DNA from: DATBHM01 sp963772375
GTDB lineage: Bacteria > Actinomycetota > UBA4738 > JACQTL01
DNA: 64,000 bases
Direction of reading: 5' to 3'
NCBI GenBank assembly: GCA_963772375.1
Contig: CAVYXG010000001.1
Span: 1,488,001-1,552,000 of the forward strand
Of this stretch, positions 1 through 8,566 are shown piece by piece. Every line of letters begins with the position of its first letter. The stretch's first letter is position 1. Both the position numbers and the translations under genes were made by a program. The notes beneath the pieces were generated by a model that worked only from the letters and a program-made list of their open reading frames with translations, was not told where the DNA came from and made no database searches.

Positions 1-460
1 CACCCGAGAACAGCATCCGCAGCGCCCGGAGTGTCTCCTCCAGCAGCCCGAACCGCTCCCCGACCCCACCGAACCCGTATCCGAAGGCGTGGAACTCCTC
101 GGCGTACCACCCGGCGCCGACCCCGAGCTCGAACCGGCCTCCCGACACCAGGTCGACCACGGTCGCCATCTTCGCGAGCTGTCCCGGGTGCCGGAACGGC
201 CCCAGCACGAGGGTCCCCAGCCGCATCGCCCGAGTCGCCGTGGCCAGTGCCGCCAGCGAGGTCATCGGCTCCAGCGACCCGCGCAGCTCGTCGCCTCCGC
301 CGTACCGCGCGAGCGACAGGAAGAAGTGGTCGCTCACCCACCCCGAGTCGAACCCCAGCGCCTCCGCACGGACCGCCGCGTCGCGCAGTCGCTCGTGGGA
401 CACAGGTCGCCCGTCCGGGAACGAGAAGTCGTAGTGCGGCAGGGCCAGTCCGACGCGCAT
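1..460 (-). CDS. LLM-class (F420-type) flavin oxidoreductase, C-terminus beyond window
   Basis: The first ~153 residues of a luciferase-like monooxygenase-family protein; the rest lies outside the window. The translation begins MRVGLALPHYDFSFPDG, the typical first beta strand of the TIM barrel, and contains GWVSDHF, LGTLVLGPF and the segment FELGVGAGWYAEEF, all characteristic of the LLM class of F420-dependent oxidoreductases. The ATG is at 458-460, 13 bases after the stop of the nucleotidyltransferase gene, so the two are probably co-transcribed. Substrate cannot be predicted. F420 rather than FMN use is inferred from the family and the actinobacterial setting, not seen directly. Confidence 0.85.
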   Translation of the reverse strand, partial: MRVGLALPHYDFSFPDGRPVSHERLRDAAVRAEALGFDSGWVSDHFFLSLARYGGGDELRGSLEPMTSLAALATATRAMRLGTLVLGPFRHPGQLAKMATVVDLVSGGRFELGVGAGWYAEEFHAFGYGFGGVGERFGLLEETLRALRMLFSG

Positions 461-473
461 CAGACGGTGTGCC

Positions 474-1823
474 TCACAGGTACCGGAGGACGTCGGCGGC
501 GCCGGTGAGCTCCGTGTCCCGGGGCACCCGGATGCCGTTCGGGACCTTGAGCCGGGGATACACGGAGACGTTCCCGGAGAGGTGGACACCGGCGTAGACG
601 GTCACCTCGTCGCCGAGCGCCACGTAGTCCTCGATGACGCTCGGCGTGGCCTGGTGCGAGCGCACCTCGGTCATGGAGCCCACCACCACGTTCGACAGGC
701 GTGCGCCCGGTCCGATGATCGCGCCGTCGCGGATCTGCGAGCGCGAAAGGAACGCCCCCTCCCGAACCTCGACGTCGTCGTCCAGGTTCGACTCGGAGAT
801 CACCACGCCGGGTCCGATCTCGCAGAATCGCCCGATCCGAACGGACGGGCCGATCGTGACGAGCCCCTCGGCGAGCTTCTCGGACAGGGTCTTGCCGGTG
901 AGCGAGTCGCGCATCGACAGCGACTCGGGCGCGATCCACACGTGCTGGTCGGGGTCGAACGGTGGCGGCAGCAGTCGCCGGACCGACTCGAAGTTCCCGT
1001 GCAGGGCGTCGACCATGGTGTCCACGAAGTCCTGCACGTTGCCGAGGTCGCCGATCCGGCGGACTGTGTGGGCGCGGACGGGGTAGCCCCGTTCGACGAG
1101 CCACGGGAGCAGGTCCTTGCCGAAATCCAGGCGAGCGCGCCGCATCGCGGCGACGTCCGGGTGCCCCGCGACCTCGCGCAACACCCCCGAATCGACGAGG
1201 TAGAACCCCGCATTGGTGAGCAGGGGGAGCCGGTCGAATTCCTCGGGCTCGTGCACCGCAAAGTGCTCGCGAAGCTCGGCGAGCGTGGGTTTCTCCGCGA
1301 ATTCCAGGATCTCGCCGCCGGGATTGGTCAGCACGACGCCGTACTTCTCCGCGACCTCGGCCGGCGCACGGGTCATCGCTGCGATGGTGACGGCGGCGCC
1401 CGACGCGAGGTGGTCCTCGAACATCGGCTCGAGATCGAAGTCGATGATGGAATCCGTCGGGAATACGAGCGCCGGCCGGGCCAGGTCCCAGTACTCGAGC
1501 ATCCGGAGCGTCGAGTCGGCGCTCCCCGTCGACAGCGCGTCGTACTTCACGGGCGAATACTGGACGTCGACGCCCAGATCCTCCCCGTACCCGATCATGA
1601 CCTTGATCTGGTAGCGGTTCTCCTTGCCGTGGGCGACGATGTAGAACTCCTTCATGCCCTGGTCGGTGAGGATCTCCATCACCCACCGGATCAGCCGGCG
1701 GCCGAGGAACGACATCGCCGCCTTCGAGCGCAGGTACCCGGGCGCCTTCAGGGTGAGCGGCCGGGCCCGGACCCCCTGGCCACCCGCGAGTCCGATCCCC
1801 AGGACCTCGGACCCGATCGACAT
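474..1823 (-). CDS. GlgC-like sugar-phosphate nucleotidyltransferase (449 aa)
   Basis: Cytosolic nucleotidyltransferase that would join a sugar-1-phosphate to a nucleoside triphosphate. The N-terminus has the glycine-rich loop as GLAGGQGVRARPLT, followed by a RSKAAMSFLGRRLI stretch that matches the RxKPAVPFGGxYR region of glucose-1-phosphate adenylyltransferases. The segment FPTDSIIDFDL supplies the metal-binding Asp region and FAEKP the sugar-contacting motif. The last ~120 residues (SVRIGRFCEIGPGVVI and onward) form hexapeptide repeats of a left-handed beta helix, as in GlgC and GlmU. The loop has Val where Thr is usual. ADP-glucose, GDP-mannose or dTDP-glucose production are all possible; I do not choose between them. 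Confidence 0.82.
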   Translation of the reverse strand: MSIGSEVLGIGLAGGQGVRARPLTLKAPGYLRSKAAMSFLGRRLIRWVMEILTDQGMKEFYIVAHGKENRYQIKVMIGYGEDLGVDVQYSPVKYDALSTGSADSTLRMLEYWDLARPALVFPTDSIIDFDLEPMFEDHLASGAAVTIAAMTRAPAEVAEKYGVVLTNPGGEILEFAEKPTLAELREHFAVHEPEEFDRLPLLTNAGFYLVDSGVLREVAGHPDVAAMRRARLDFGKDLLPWLVERGYPVRAHTVRRIGDLGNVQDFVDTMVDALHGNFESVRRLLPPPFDPDQHVWIAPESLSMRDSLTGKTLSEKLAEGLVTIGPSVRIGRFCEIGPGVVISESNLDDDVEVREGAFLSRSQIRDGAIIGPGARLSNVVVGSMTEVRSHQATPSVIEDYVALGDEVTVYAGVHLSGNVSVYPRLKVPNGIRVPRDTELTGAADVLRYL

Positions 1824-1896
1824 GCTCCGATGATAGTCAGGCCCGCCGCGCCGGGCGCCCCGTGGTCGTGAACGATTCGTGGAGCTGCGATGGCGC

Positions 1897-2256
1897 TCAG
1901 ATGGCGCCGGGGTCGCCCGGGTCGTCGCTGCCCCGGCCCCGGCCGTCCCGCCTCGGCCCTCCGGGTCCCCACCGCCGGCGCCGGCCGAACAGGAGCGGCA
2001 GGATCAGGAACGTCACCCCGATCAGTCGGGGGGCGATCACGATCCCCGCGATGACCAGGGCGGCGGTGATCGCCATCCAGGGCTCGATGACCGGCCGGGT
2101 GCGGGGGACCGCGCCCGGCGCATCGGGGTCGAACGCCCCACCGGTCTGCCGGGCGGGGGTCCGGCCCTGCTGGATCGCCCACCATCCGGCGGCCGCGGCG
2201 CCCGCGAGCGCCGCCACCGCGATGCACACCGCAGCCGGCGACCATGCCGCTACCAC
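1897..2256 (-). CDS. Small two-helix membrane protein, function unknown
   Basis: About 119 residues with two hydrophobic segments: AAVCIAVAALAGAAAAGWW near the start and a second one around MAITAALVIAGIVIAPRLIG and the following LILPLLF, then an Arg/Gly/Asp-rich tail (GRRRRWGPGG, DDPGDPG). No family is recognised. The start is uncertain: GTG at 2254-2256 is chosen because it precedes the first hydrophobic segment, but it lacks a well-spaced ribosome binding site, and a GTG at 2272-2274 is also possible. It is divergent from the esterase gene at 2328. Confidence 0.5.
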   Translation of the reverse strand: MVAAWSPAAVCIAVAALAGAAAAGWWAIQQGRTPARQTGGAFDPDAPGAVPRTRPVIEPWMAITAALVIAGIVIAPRLIGVTFLILPLLFGRRRRWGPGGPRRDGRGRGSDDPGDPGAI

Positions 2257-2327
2257 CCTCCCACGGTAGCGCACCCGGCCGGTTCCACTACGATGCCGCT
2301 TCCGACCCCGAGCGAGGAGCGGAGCCC

Positions 2328-3350
2328 ATGGAGCCCTGGAGCATCGAGTTCGCCGGAAGGATCGACGAGCACACGATCCACAGCAACGCGCTCGAAGGGA
2401 ACGCCCTCGGCGACCCCGCCGACCGACCGCTGTGGGTGTACACGCCACCCGGCTACGGCGACGAACCGGACCGCCGGTACCCGGCGATCTACGTGATCCA
2501 GGGGCTCACGGGTCAGCTCGACATGTGGCGCAACCGGCCCGCCTTCCGGCGGAACTACCCCGAGCTGATGGACCAGGCCATCGCGGGCGGCGAATGCGGG
2601 CCGGCGATCATCGTGTACGTCGACTGCTGGACCAAGCTGGGCGGGTCGCAGTTCCTCGACTCTCCGGGGACCGGGAACTACCACACGTTCCTGTGCGAGG
2701 AGGTCGTCCCGTGGGTCGACGAGCGGTACCGGACGCTCGCCGGCCCCGAGCACCGTGGGATCCAGGGGAAGTCCTCGGGCGGCTACGGAGCCATGGTCAC
2801 GCCCCTCCTTCGGCCCGACCTGTTCGGCGGGCTCGCCACGCACGCCGGGGACTCGCTGTTCGAGGTGTGCTACCAGCCGGAGTTCCGCGAGGCCGCCCGG
2901 GCGCTCCGCGACCACTACCACGGCTCGTACGACGAGTTCTGGAGGGACTTCCGGTCGCGCCCGGCCATGAGCAGGGAGGCCGACGGCGTGCTGCTCAACG
3001 AGTGGTGCATGGCGGCCTGCTACTCGACCGACCCCGACGGGACGGTCCGGCTGCCGTTCGACACCGGCACCGGTGAGCTGGTCCCCGAGGTCTGGGAGCG
3101 GTGGCTGGCCTGGGACCCGGTGCGGATGATCACGAGCCGGGCGGACGCGGCCCGCTCGTGGAAGGCCGTCTACATCGACGCCGGCAAGCGCGACGAGTGG
3201 TATCTCGACCTCGGCTCGGAGGCGTTCAAGCGGCAGTGCGACGCGCTCGGCGTGGAGGCGTTCCTCGAGCTGTTCGACGGCACCCACATGTCGATCGAGT
3301 ACCGCTACCCGAAGGGAACCGCCTACCTGGTCGGGCGGCTGTCGGCGTAG
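2328..3350 (+). CDS. Alpha/beta-hydrolase esterase (EstD/enterochelin-esterase type)
   Basis: A 340-aa serine hydrolase of the putative esterase family (PF00756-like). The nucleophile elbow is GKSSGGYGA, fitting GxSxG with a following Gly-rich turn; the catalytic His is probably in DGTHMSIEYR near the C-terminus. YVIQGLTG and IIVYVDCWTKLGGSQF are the usual oxyanion-side strands of this family. The ATG at 2328 is chosen over an in-frame ATG at 2244 because it follows GAGGAGCGG and because the extra N-terminal residues are unlike the family. There is no signal peptide, so the enzyme is probably cytosolic. The natural ester is unknown; some relatives are annotated S-formylglutathione hydrolase. 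Confidence 0.85.
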   Translation: MEPWSIEFAGRIDEHTIHSNALEGNALGDPADRPLWVYTPPGYGDEPDRRYPAIYVIQGLTGQLDMWRNRPAFRRNYPELMDQAIAGGECGPAIIVYVDCWTKLGGSQFLDSPGTGNYHTFLCEEVVPWVDERYRTLAGPEHRGIQGKSSGGYGAMVTPLLRPDLFGGLATHAGDSLFEVCYQPEFREAARALRDHYHGSYDEFWRDFRSRPAMSREADGVLLNEWCMAACYSTDPDGTVRLPFDTGTGELVPEVWERWLAWDPVRMITSRADAARSWKAVYIDAGKRDEWYLDLGSEAFKRQCDALGVEAFLELFDGTHMSIEYRYPKGTAYLVGRLSA

Positions 3351-3356
3351 GTCGGG

Positions 3357-4199
3357 CTACCCGACGCTCGTTGGCGTGGCGTAGGCGTCCATCGCCGTGC
3401 CCGTCAGCACGACGTGGCCCCGCCCGTCGGTGACCACCACCCGCGAGAACTTCTTCAGCGACTCGGGGAACTGGTTGAACAGCGCGACGCCGCCGCCCGT
3501 GTCGGGGTCGGCCTGCCCCACGGCGAGCACGGACCCGTCCGGAGCCTGGATCGTCGCGCCGTAGGGCCCGCCCTTCGGGTCCAGGCCGCCCACGTAGACC
3601 AGCACCCAGTCGTCGCGGTGCGGCGAGAGGAACACCACGGCCTTGCCGCCACCGACCGCGTGGAGCTCGGGCGTCAGCTGGACCGTGCGAAGCACGTCGC
3701 CCGGCTTCGGCTGCTGCCCGCTCGTCAGGTCCTTCAGCAGCTGCGAGAAGTGCCGGCTCACCGTCTCGGCATCGCTCTTCGAGGCGTTCTGGGCCTCGCG
3801 AGAGCTCTGGAGCTTGGCGGAGGTCGCCCACCACCCCAGGCCCATGAAGAGGGCGAGCGCGGCGGCGAGCGCGATGATCGTCCGGCTCCGGGCCCGGCCC
3901 CGGCGTCCCCTCCCGCCCCCGGACGCCGTCCGGATCTCCCGGACGACGTGCTCCTCGAGCGCGCGGGGGGGGTCCGCCTGGGCGATCGACATCCCGGCCA
4001 CGGCGGCGCCTCCGGCCAGCTCCGCCGCCTCCTTCCGGCACCCGGCGCACCACGCCAGGTGGCGTTCGACCGGCTCCAGCTCGGGCGCCGGCAGCAGCGA
4101 CAGCGCGTACTCGGTCAGCCGGTCCCGAACGTCGACGCAGTCCATCTCCGGCGGTTGCTCGGCCTGGAGGCCCTCCGTCGGGTCACCGACGACGCGCAC
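3357..4199 (-). CDS. Anti-sigma factor, RskA type
   Basis: A 280-aa membrane-anchored anti-sigma factor for the ECF sigma factor encoded immediately upstream. The N-terminal zinc-binding anti-sigma domain shows HLAWCAGC (HxxxCxxC, about residues 47-54). A single membrane helix, IIALAAALALFMGLGWWA, follows at about 116-133. The extracytoplasmic half contains HAVGGGKAVVFLSPH and YVGGLDPKGGPYGATI, typical of the RskA C-terminal domain. The GTG start at 4197-4199 directly abuts the TAG of the sigma gene and is preceded by AAGGAG inside that gene, so it is preferred over the ATG at 4143-4145. Known RskA proteins are degraded by regulated proteolysis to free the sigma factor; the signal here is unknown. 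Confidence 0.88.
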   Translation of the reverse strand: MRVVGDPTEGLQAEQPPEMDCVDVRDRLTEYALSLLPAPELEPVERHLAWCAGCRKEAAELAGGAAVAGMSIAQADPPRALEEHVVREIRTASGGGRGRRGRARSRTIIALAAALALFMGLGWWATSAKLQSSREAQNASKSDAETVSRHFSQLLKDLTSGQQPKPGDVLRTVQLTPELHAVGGGKAVVFLSPHRDDWVLVYVGGLDPKGGPYGATIQAPDGSVLAVGQADPDTGGGVALFNQFPESLKKFSRVVVTDGRGHVVLTGTAMDAYATPTSVG

Positions 4200-4769
4200 C
4201 TAGAACTCCTTGCCCTCGTTCAGACGGCGCAGCTTGATGAGCGCCGTGCGCAGACGGGTCTTCACCGTGCCGAGCGGGATGCCGTCGGACTCCGAGATCT
4301 CCCGCGCCGTCTGCCCGGCGAAGTACGCCCGGACCACGAGCATGCGTTCCGCGTCGGACAGCGATGCCATGGCCCGCCGGGCCGAGTCCCGTTCGAGCAC
4401 CGGCTCCACGTCGGACTCGGTCACCCGCTCGGGGACCTCCTCGACCAGCACCAGGCTCGGGCGTCCGGCGCCGGTCTCCCGGCGGAGCCGGTCGACGGCG
4501 AGGTTGTGCGCGATGGCCATCAGCCAGGTCGACAGCCGCCCCCGGGACGCGTCGAACCGCGCGGCCTTGCGCCACGCCGTCACGAACACGTCCTGCGTGA
4601 GCTCCTCGGCCGCCTCGGCGCCGCCGAGCAGCCGCAGGCCCAGGCTGTACACCGGGCGCGCGAACCTCGCGTAGATGGTCCGTACCGCCTCCTCGTCCCC
4701 GCACAGCAGGCGCTGCACCAGCGCCTGCTCCTCATGAGCGCTCAGGGGACCCGCCGACTCGAAGATCAT
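4200..4769 (-). CDS. ECF RNA polymerase sigma factor (SigK-like)
   Basis: A 189-aa ECF sigma factor. Region 2 spans about residues 25-95 with ELTQDVFVTAWRKAARFD and the DNA-melting segment STWLMAIAHNLAVDRLRRE; region 4 at about 135-183 has AREISESDGIPLGTVKTRL, the helix-turn-helix that reads the -35 element. The ATG at 4767-4769 follows GAGGGGGCTCCCG, a good ribosome binding site. It is translationally linked to the RskA-like anti-sigma gene downstream, which supports a SigK/RskA-like switch. The divergent NfeD/slipin operon on the other side of the intergenic region is a possible regulon member, but no -35/-10 motif can be assigned. Confidence 0.9.
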   Translation of the reverse strand: MIFESAGPLSAHEEQALVQRLLCGDEEAVRTIYARFARPVYSLGLRLLGGAEAAEELTQDVFVTAWRKAARFDASRGRLSTWLMAIAHNLAVDRLRRETGAGRPSLVLVEEVPERVTESDVEPVLERDSARRAMASLSDAERMLVVRAYFAGQTAREISESDGIPLGTVKTRLRTALIKLRRLNEGKEF

Positions 4770-4967
4770 CGGGAGCCCCCTCGCAGGGGTATACGCCAGG
4801 GGACGGGCCCCCGGCTTGGAGCGACCCCGGCGGACGAGTGCGGCATCTTCCAAGTATGCGCCCCCCGGCCGGACCCTGTCGCCCCACGTTCGACGTCGAC
4901 GAGCAGCGGGTTCGGAGCGAGCGACTCTCCTTCCGCGATGCCCCCGGCGGTGCGAAGATGGGGCGTC

Positions 4968-6365
4968 ATGCGGGGGTTGCGACGGATGGGGGCGGTGCTC
5001 GCGGCGGCGGCCGCGCTGTCCGTCGTGAGCGGCGCCGCCCACGCCGGCGGCAAGGAGATCCTGCAGCTCGAGCTGAAGGGCGTCGTCGACCCGTTCACCT
5101 CGGGGTACGTGACCTCCGGCATCCAGTCGGCCGTCGACGACCACGACCAGGCGGTGCTGGTCACGATCGACACGCCCGGCGGGCTGGACTCCTCGATGCG
5201 GAAGATCACCGAGGCCATCCTCAACTCGCCGATCCCGGTGATCACCTACGTGTCGCCGTCGGGCGCTCGAGCCGCGTCGGCGGGCGCGTTCATCCTGCTG
5301 TCCGGATCCGTGGCGGCCATGGCCCCGGGCACGAACGTCGGGGCGGCGCACCCCGTCGGCGTCTCGGGCGCGATCGAGAGCCAGAAGGTGCTGGACGACG
5401 CCGTGGCCTACATCCGTTCGATCGCCGACGCGCGCGAGCGCAACGCGGACTGGGCCGAGAGCGCGGTGCGTGACTCCGTGAGCATCCCGGCCGAGGAGGC
5501 GCTGCAGCTGGACGTCGTCGACGTGATCGCCGCGGACGTCCCCACGCTGCTCGAAGACCTCAACGGGAAGACCGTCCCGGTGGCAAACGGCCGAACCGTC
5601 ACCCTCGACACCACCGGCGCCACCGTGACGCCGGAGCACATGGGCGTGATCGCGAGCCTGCTGCACGGGCTGCTCTCGCCCGACCTGGCGTTCATCTTCT
5701 TCTACCTGGGGATCGGCCTGCTCGTGCTGGAGTTCGTGCATCCGGGGATCGGGCTCGCGGCGGTGTTCGGCATCCTGTGCCTGGCGGCGGCGTTCGTGTC
5801 GTTCGGCGAGCTGCCCGTCCAGATCCTGGGGGTGGTGCTGCTGATCGGCTCGGTGATCTCGTTCATCCTCGAGCTGAAGGCGCCCGGCGTGGGCATCTTC
5901 ACCGTGGTCGGCGTCCTGCTGCTCGTCGCGGGCGCACTGACGCTGTTCGATCCCTCCGTGCCGAACGCGCACGTGTCGTGGGTGGTCATTGTCCTGGTCG
6001 CCGGGCTGATGGCGGCGTTCTTCGGGCTCGCCCTCGCGGCGCTGATGAAGGCACGACGGTTGCCGGTGCGGATGCGGACGCGCGCGCTCATCGGGCAGGT
6101 GGGCGTGGTCACGACCTCGCTCACCCCGACCGGCGTCGTCCTCGTCGCGTCGGAGTCGTGGAGCGCCGTCTCGACGTCCGGCCCCGTCCCGGCCGGCACC
6201 CGCGTGGTGATCGTGGACGTGGACGGGCTCCGCCTGAAGGTCTCGCCGGCGTCGTCGGCCGACGGCGGGCCGACGGTGCCCGACGCGGACATCCCCGTGT
6301 CGGAACGCTCCAAGCAACTCGAGCACGGGACCGCCTTCGACCGGGCGGAGCCCCGCCCGACCTAG
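4968..6365 (+). CDS. NfeD-type membrane-bound ClpP-class serine protease
   Basis: A 465-aa protein. A signal peptide at 1-26 ends in AHA; the ClpP-like protease domain (about 30-210) includes TIDTPGGLDSSMRKI and the nucleophile segment GARAASAGAF, as in the STOPP protease PH1510-N. Four or five hydrophobic helices follow (FIFFYLGIGLLVLEFVHPG onward), and a C-terminal NfeD OB-fold domain (MRTRALIGQVGVVTTSLTP, TRVVIVDVDGLRLKV). The partner slipin starts 17 bases downstream; NfeD proteases of this type are known to cleave their slipin partners. The ATG at 4968 is chosen because it starts the signal peptide; an in-frame ATG at 4938 would add ten residues. Confidence 0.9.
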   Translation: MRGLRRMGAVLAAAAALSVVSGAAHAGGKEILQLELKGVVDPFTSGYVTSGIQSAVDDHDQAVLVTIDTPGGLDSSMRKITEAILNSPIPVITYVSPSGARAASAGAFILLSGSVAAMAPGTNVGAAHPVGVSGAIESQKVLDDAVAYIRSIADARERNADWAESAVRDSVSIPAEEALQLDVVDVIAADVPTLLEDLNGKTVPVANGRTVTLDTTGATVTPEHMGVIASLLHGLLSPDLAFIFFYLGIGLLVLEFVHPGIGLAAVFGILCLAAAFVSFGELPVQILGVVLLIGSVISFILELKAPGVGIFTVVGVLLLVAGALTLFDPSVPNAHVSWVVIVLVAGLMAAFFGLALAALMKARRLPVRMRTRALIGQVGVVTTSLTPTGVVLVASESWSAVSTSGPVPAGTRVVIVDVDGLRLKVSPASSADGGPTVPDADIPVSERSKQLEHGTAFDRAEPRPT

Positions 6366-6382
6366 CCAAGGGGGAAGCCAAC

Positions 6383-7363
6383 GTGGTCGCAGCATTGATC
6401 GTCGCCGGAATCGTCCTGATCCTGGTCCTGCTCCTGCTGACCCAGGCGCTCCGGGTCGTCCGCGAGTACCAGCGGCTCGTGGTGTTCCGGCTGGGCCGGA
6501 GCATCGGCCTCAAGGGGCCCGGGCTGGTGATCCTGATCCCCATCATCGACAAGCCGGTCTGGGTGGACCTCCGCGAGCTGTACCTCGAGATCCCCCACCA
6601 GACGGCGATCACCAAGGACAACGCGCCGATCTCGATCGACTTCATCATCTTCTACAAGGTCGTCGACGCGCAGATGTCCGTGCTCTCCGTGGGGAACTTC
6701 GCCGGCGCCGCGCAGAACATCGCCGCGACGACCCTGCGGTCGGTGGTCGGCGACATGGCCCTCGACGACGTGCTCGCCAAGCGCGCCGAGATGAACGAGG
6801 TCATGCGGAACAAGCTCGACGAGGTCACCGAGCGGTGGGGTGTCAAGGTCACCAACGTCGAGATCCGGGAGATCATCCCGCCGCCGGCCGTCCAGGAGGC
6901 CATGACGCGGCAGATGTCGGCCGAACGGACCCGGCGCGCCGTCGTCACCGAGGCGGAGGGCTCCAAGCAGGCCGCGATCACCGTGGCGGAGGGCAACAAG
7001 CAGGCCGCGATCCTGAACGCCGAGGGCGACCGGCAGGCCGCGATCCTCCGCGCGGAGGGGTTCGCCCTCGCCCTGTCGAAGATCTTCGACGTGGCCCGCG
7101 GCGTCGACGCGAACACCATGAGCCTGCAGTACCTCGACGCGCTGAAGCAGATCGGCTCGTCGCCCTCGACCAAGTTCGTGGTGCCGCTCGAGGTATCCGA
7201 GCTGCTGTCCGGCCTCGGCGGGATGTTCAAGGCGTTCGGCAACGGCAACGGCGCCGGACCTCGGGGGAACGGCGAGTTCAAGCCCGCGCCGGAGCCGGTC
7301 GCGGAGCTGGCCGCCGCGCCGCCCGAGCCGCCGGCTCCGCCGGCGCCCGAGCCGGCCTCGTAG
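6383..7363 (+). CDS. Slipin / SPFH (band 7) family membrane protein
   Basis: A 326-aa stomatin-like protein. An N-terminal hydrophobic helix (about 2-20, LIVAGIVLILVLLLLTQAL) anchors the SPFH domain: REYQRLVVFRLGR, GPGLVILIPIIDK, SVVGDMALDDVL and WGVKVTNVEIREIIPP are diagnostic. From about residue 175 the protein has a repeat-like helix with EGSKQAAIT, EGNKQAAIL and EGDRQAAIL, a predicted coiled coil for oligomerisation, ending in a Pro/Ala/Glu tail. The GTG start at 6383 follows AAGGGGGAAG. It is co-operonic with the NfeD protease, its usual partner in membrane microdomain quality control. Confidence 0.92.
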   Translation: MVAALIVAGIVLILVLLLLTQALRVVREYQRLVVFRLGRSIGLKGPGLVILIPIIDKPVWVDLRELYLEIPHQTAITKDNAPISIDFIIFYKVVDAQMSVLSVGNFAGAAQNIAATTLRSVVGDMALDDVLAKRAEMNEVMRNKLDEVTERWGVKVTNVEIREIIPPPAVQEAMTRQMSAERTRRAVVTEAEGSKQAAITVAEGNKQAAILNAEGDRQAAILRAEGFALALSKIFDVARGVDANTMSLQYLDALKQIGSSPSTKFVVPLEVSELLSGLGGMFKAFGNGNGAGPRGNGEFKPAPEPVAELAAAPPEPPAPPAPEPAS

Positions 7364-7376
7364 GGACCCCGGCCCG

Positions 7377-8501
7377 CTACGCCGCCGGCGTCACGCCGGC
7401 CTGTTGCAGCATGAGCTGGAAGTCGTGCCGTTCGGAGGCCACGCTCACCGCGTCGTCGAGCGTCACGCGGCCGTCCCGCACGAGCGCCAGCAGGGCCTGG
7501 TCGAACGTCTGCATGCCGTAGTAGGAGCCCTGGGCGATGACCTCCGGGATCTCGGAGGTCGCGGCGGGCTCGACGATCCGCTCCGCGATCCGACCCGTGT
7601 TGACCAGGACCTCCACGGCGGGCGTCTGGCCGCCGTCGGTCGAGGGCACCAGCCGCTGACTGACGATGCCCCGCAGGGCGCCCGCCAGGGTGATCCGGAT
7701 CTGGTGGTGCTGTTCGGCCGGGAAGAAGTCGACCACGCGGTTGACGGTCTCGGTGGCGTCGACGGTGTGCAGCGTCGACAGGACGAGGTGGCCGGTCTCG
7801 GCGGCCTGCAGGGCCGCGCGCACGGTCTCCGTGTCGCGCATCTCGCCGATGAGGATGACGTCCGGGTCCTGGCGGAGCGCGGCGCGGATCGCCGTGAGGA
7901 ACGTCTCGGTGTCCTGCCCCACCTCACGCTGGTTCACCGAGGCCTCCTTGTCCGGATGGAGCACCTCGATGGGGTCCTCGATGGTCACGATGTGGACCGG
8001 CCGCGACAGGTTGATGTGCTCGATCATCGCGGCGAGCGTGGTGGTCTTGCCGGAACCGGTCGGGCCCGTGACCAGCACCAGCCCGCGCGGCTCGTCGGCG
8101 AGCTGCCGCACGATGGGGGGCAGCCCGACCTCCTCGATCTCCGGGCCGCCGATCCGGAGCTGGCGCATGACGAGGCTGCACGAACCGCGCTGGCGGAACG
8201 CGTTCACCCGGAACCGCCCGACGCCCGGCATGGCGTACGCGAAGTCGACCTCGCCGAGATCGTCGAACCGTTGCCTCCGGGTGGCCGGGACGATCGCGTC
8301 CACGAGCGCCTCGGTGTCCGCGGCGGTGAGCGGCGTACGCTCGATGCGCCGGAGCCGGCCGCGGACCCGGATCCGGGGCGGCGAGTCGACCTTCACGTGC
8401 AGGTCCGAGCCTCCCGAGTCGACGAGCGCGCGGAGCCAGCCCGAGAGCTCGGACCGCTCCCGGGCCCGGCCCGGCGTCGTCGTCGTCACCACCTCGTTCA
8501 T
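7377..8501 (-). CDS. PilT-type twitching/secretion ATPase
   Basis: A 374-aa GspE/PilT-family ATPase, the motor that retracts type IV pili in known systems. The N-terminal domain (about 15-110) has GSDLHVKVDSPPRIRVRGRL; the Walker A motif GPTGSGKTT is at residues 146-154; TIEDPIEVLH and IRAALRQDPDVILIGEMRD carry the Asp box and Walker B; TGHLVLSTLHT is the His box. The ATG at 8499-8501 follows CAAGGAGGTTGCG, an excellent ribosome binding site. No pilin, PilB, PilC or prepilin peptidase gene is in the window, so the machine it drives is encoded elsewhere. A cyclase-like protein gene lies 65 bases upstream in the same direction. Confidence 0.93.
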   Translation of the reverse strand: MNEVVTTTTPGRARERSELSGWLRALVDSGGSDLHVKVDSPPRIRVRGRLRRIERTPLTAADTEALVDAIVPATRRQRFDDLGEVDFAYAMPGVGRFRVNAFRQRGSCSLVMRQLRIGGPEIEEVGLPPIVRQLADEPRGLVLVTGPTGSGKTTTLAAMIEHINLSRPVHIVTIEDPIEVLHPDKEASVNQREVGQDTETFLTAIRAALRQDPDVILIGEMRDTETVRAALQAAETGHLVLSTLHTVDATETVNRVVDFFPAEQHHQIRITLAGALRGIVSQRLVPSTDGGQTPAVEVLVNTGRIAERIVEPAATSEIPEVIAQGSYYGMQTFDQALLALVRDGRVTLDDAVSVASERHDFQLMLQQAGVTPAA

Positions 8502-8566
8502 CGCAACCTCCTTGGGCGCGGGCACGTCCGGCCACGCGAACCGTCTGCAGTTGTCCAGCCGGTGGA

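Noticed and set aside
3414..4967. Upstream extension of the NfeD frame back to 3414.
   Set aside because: It crosses the sigma and anti-sigma genes on the other strand, lacks NfeD-like features, and the signal peptide marks the start at 4968.
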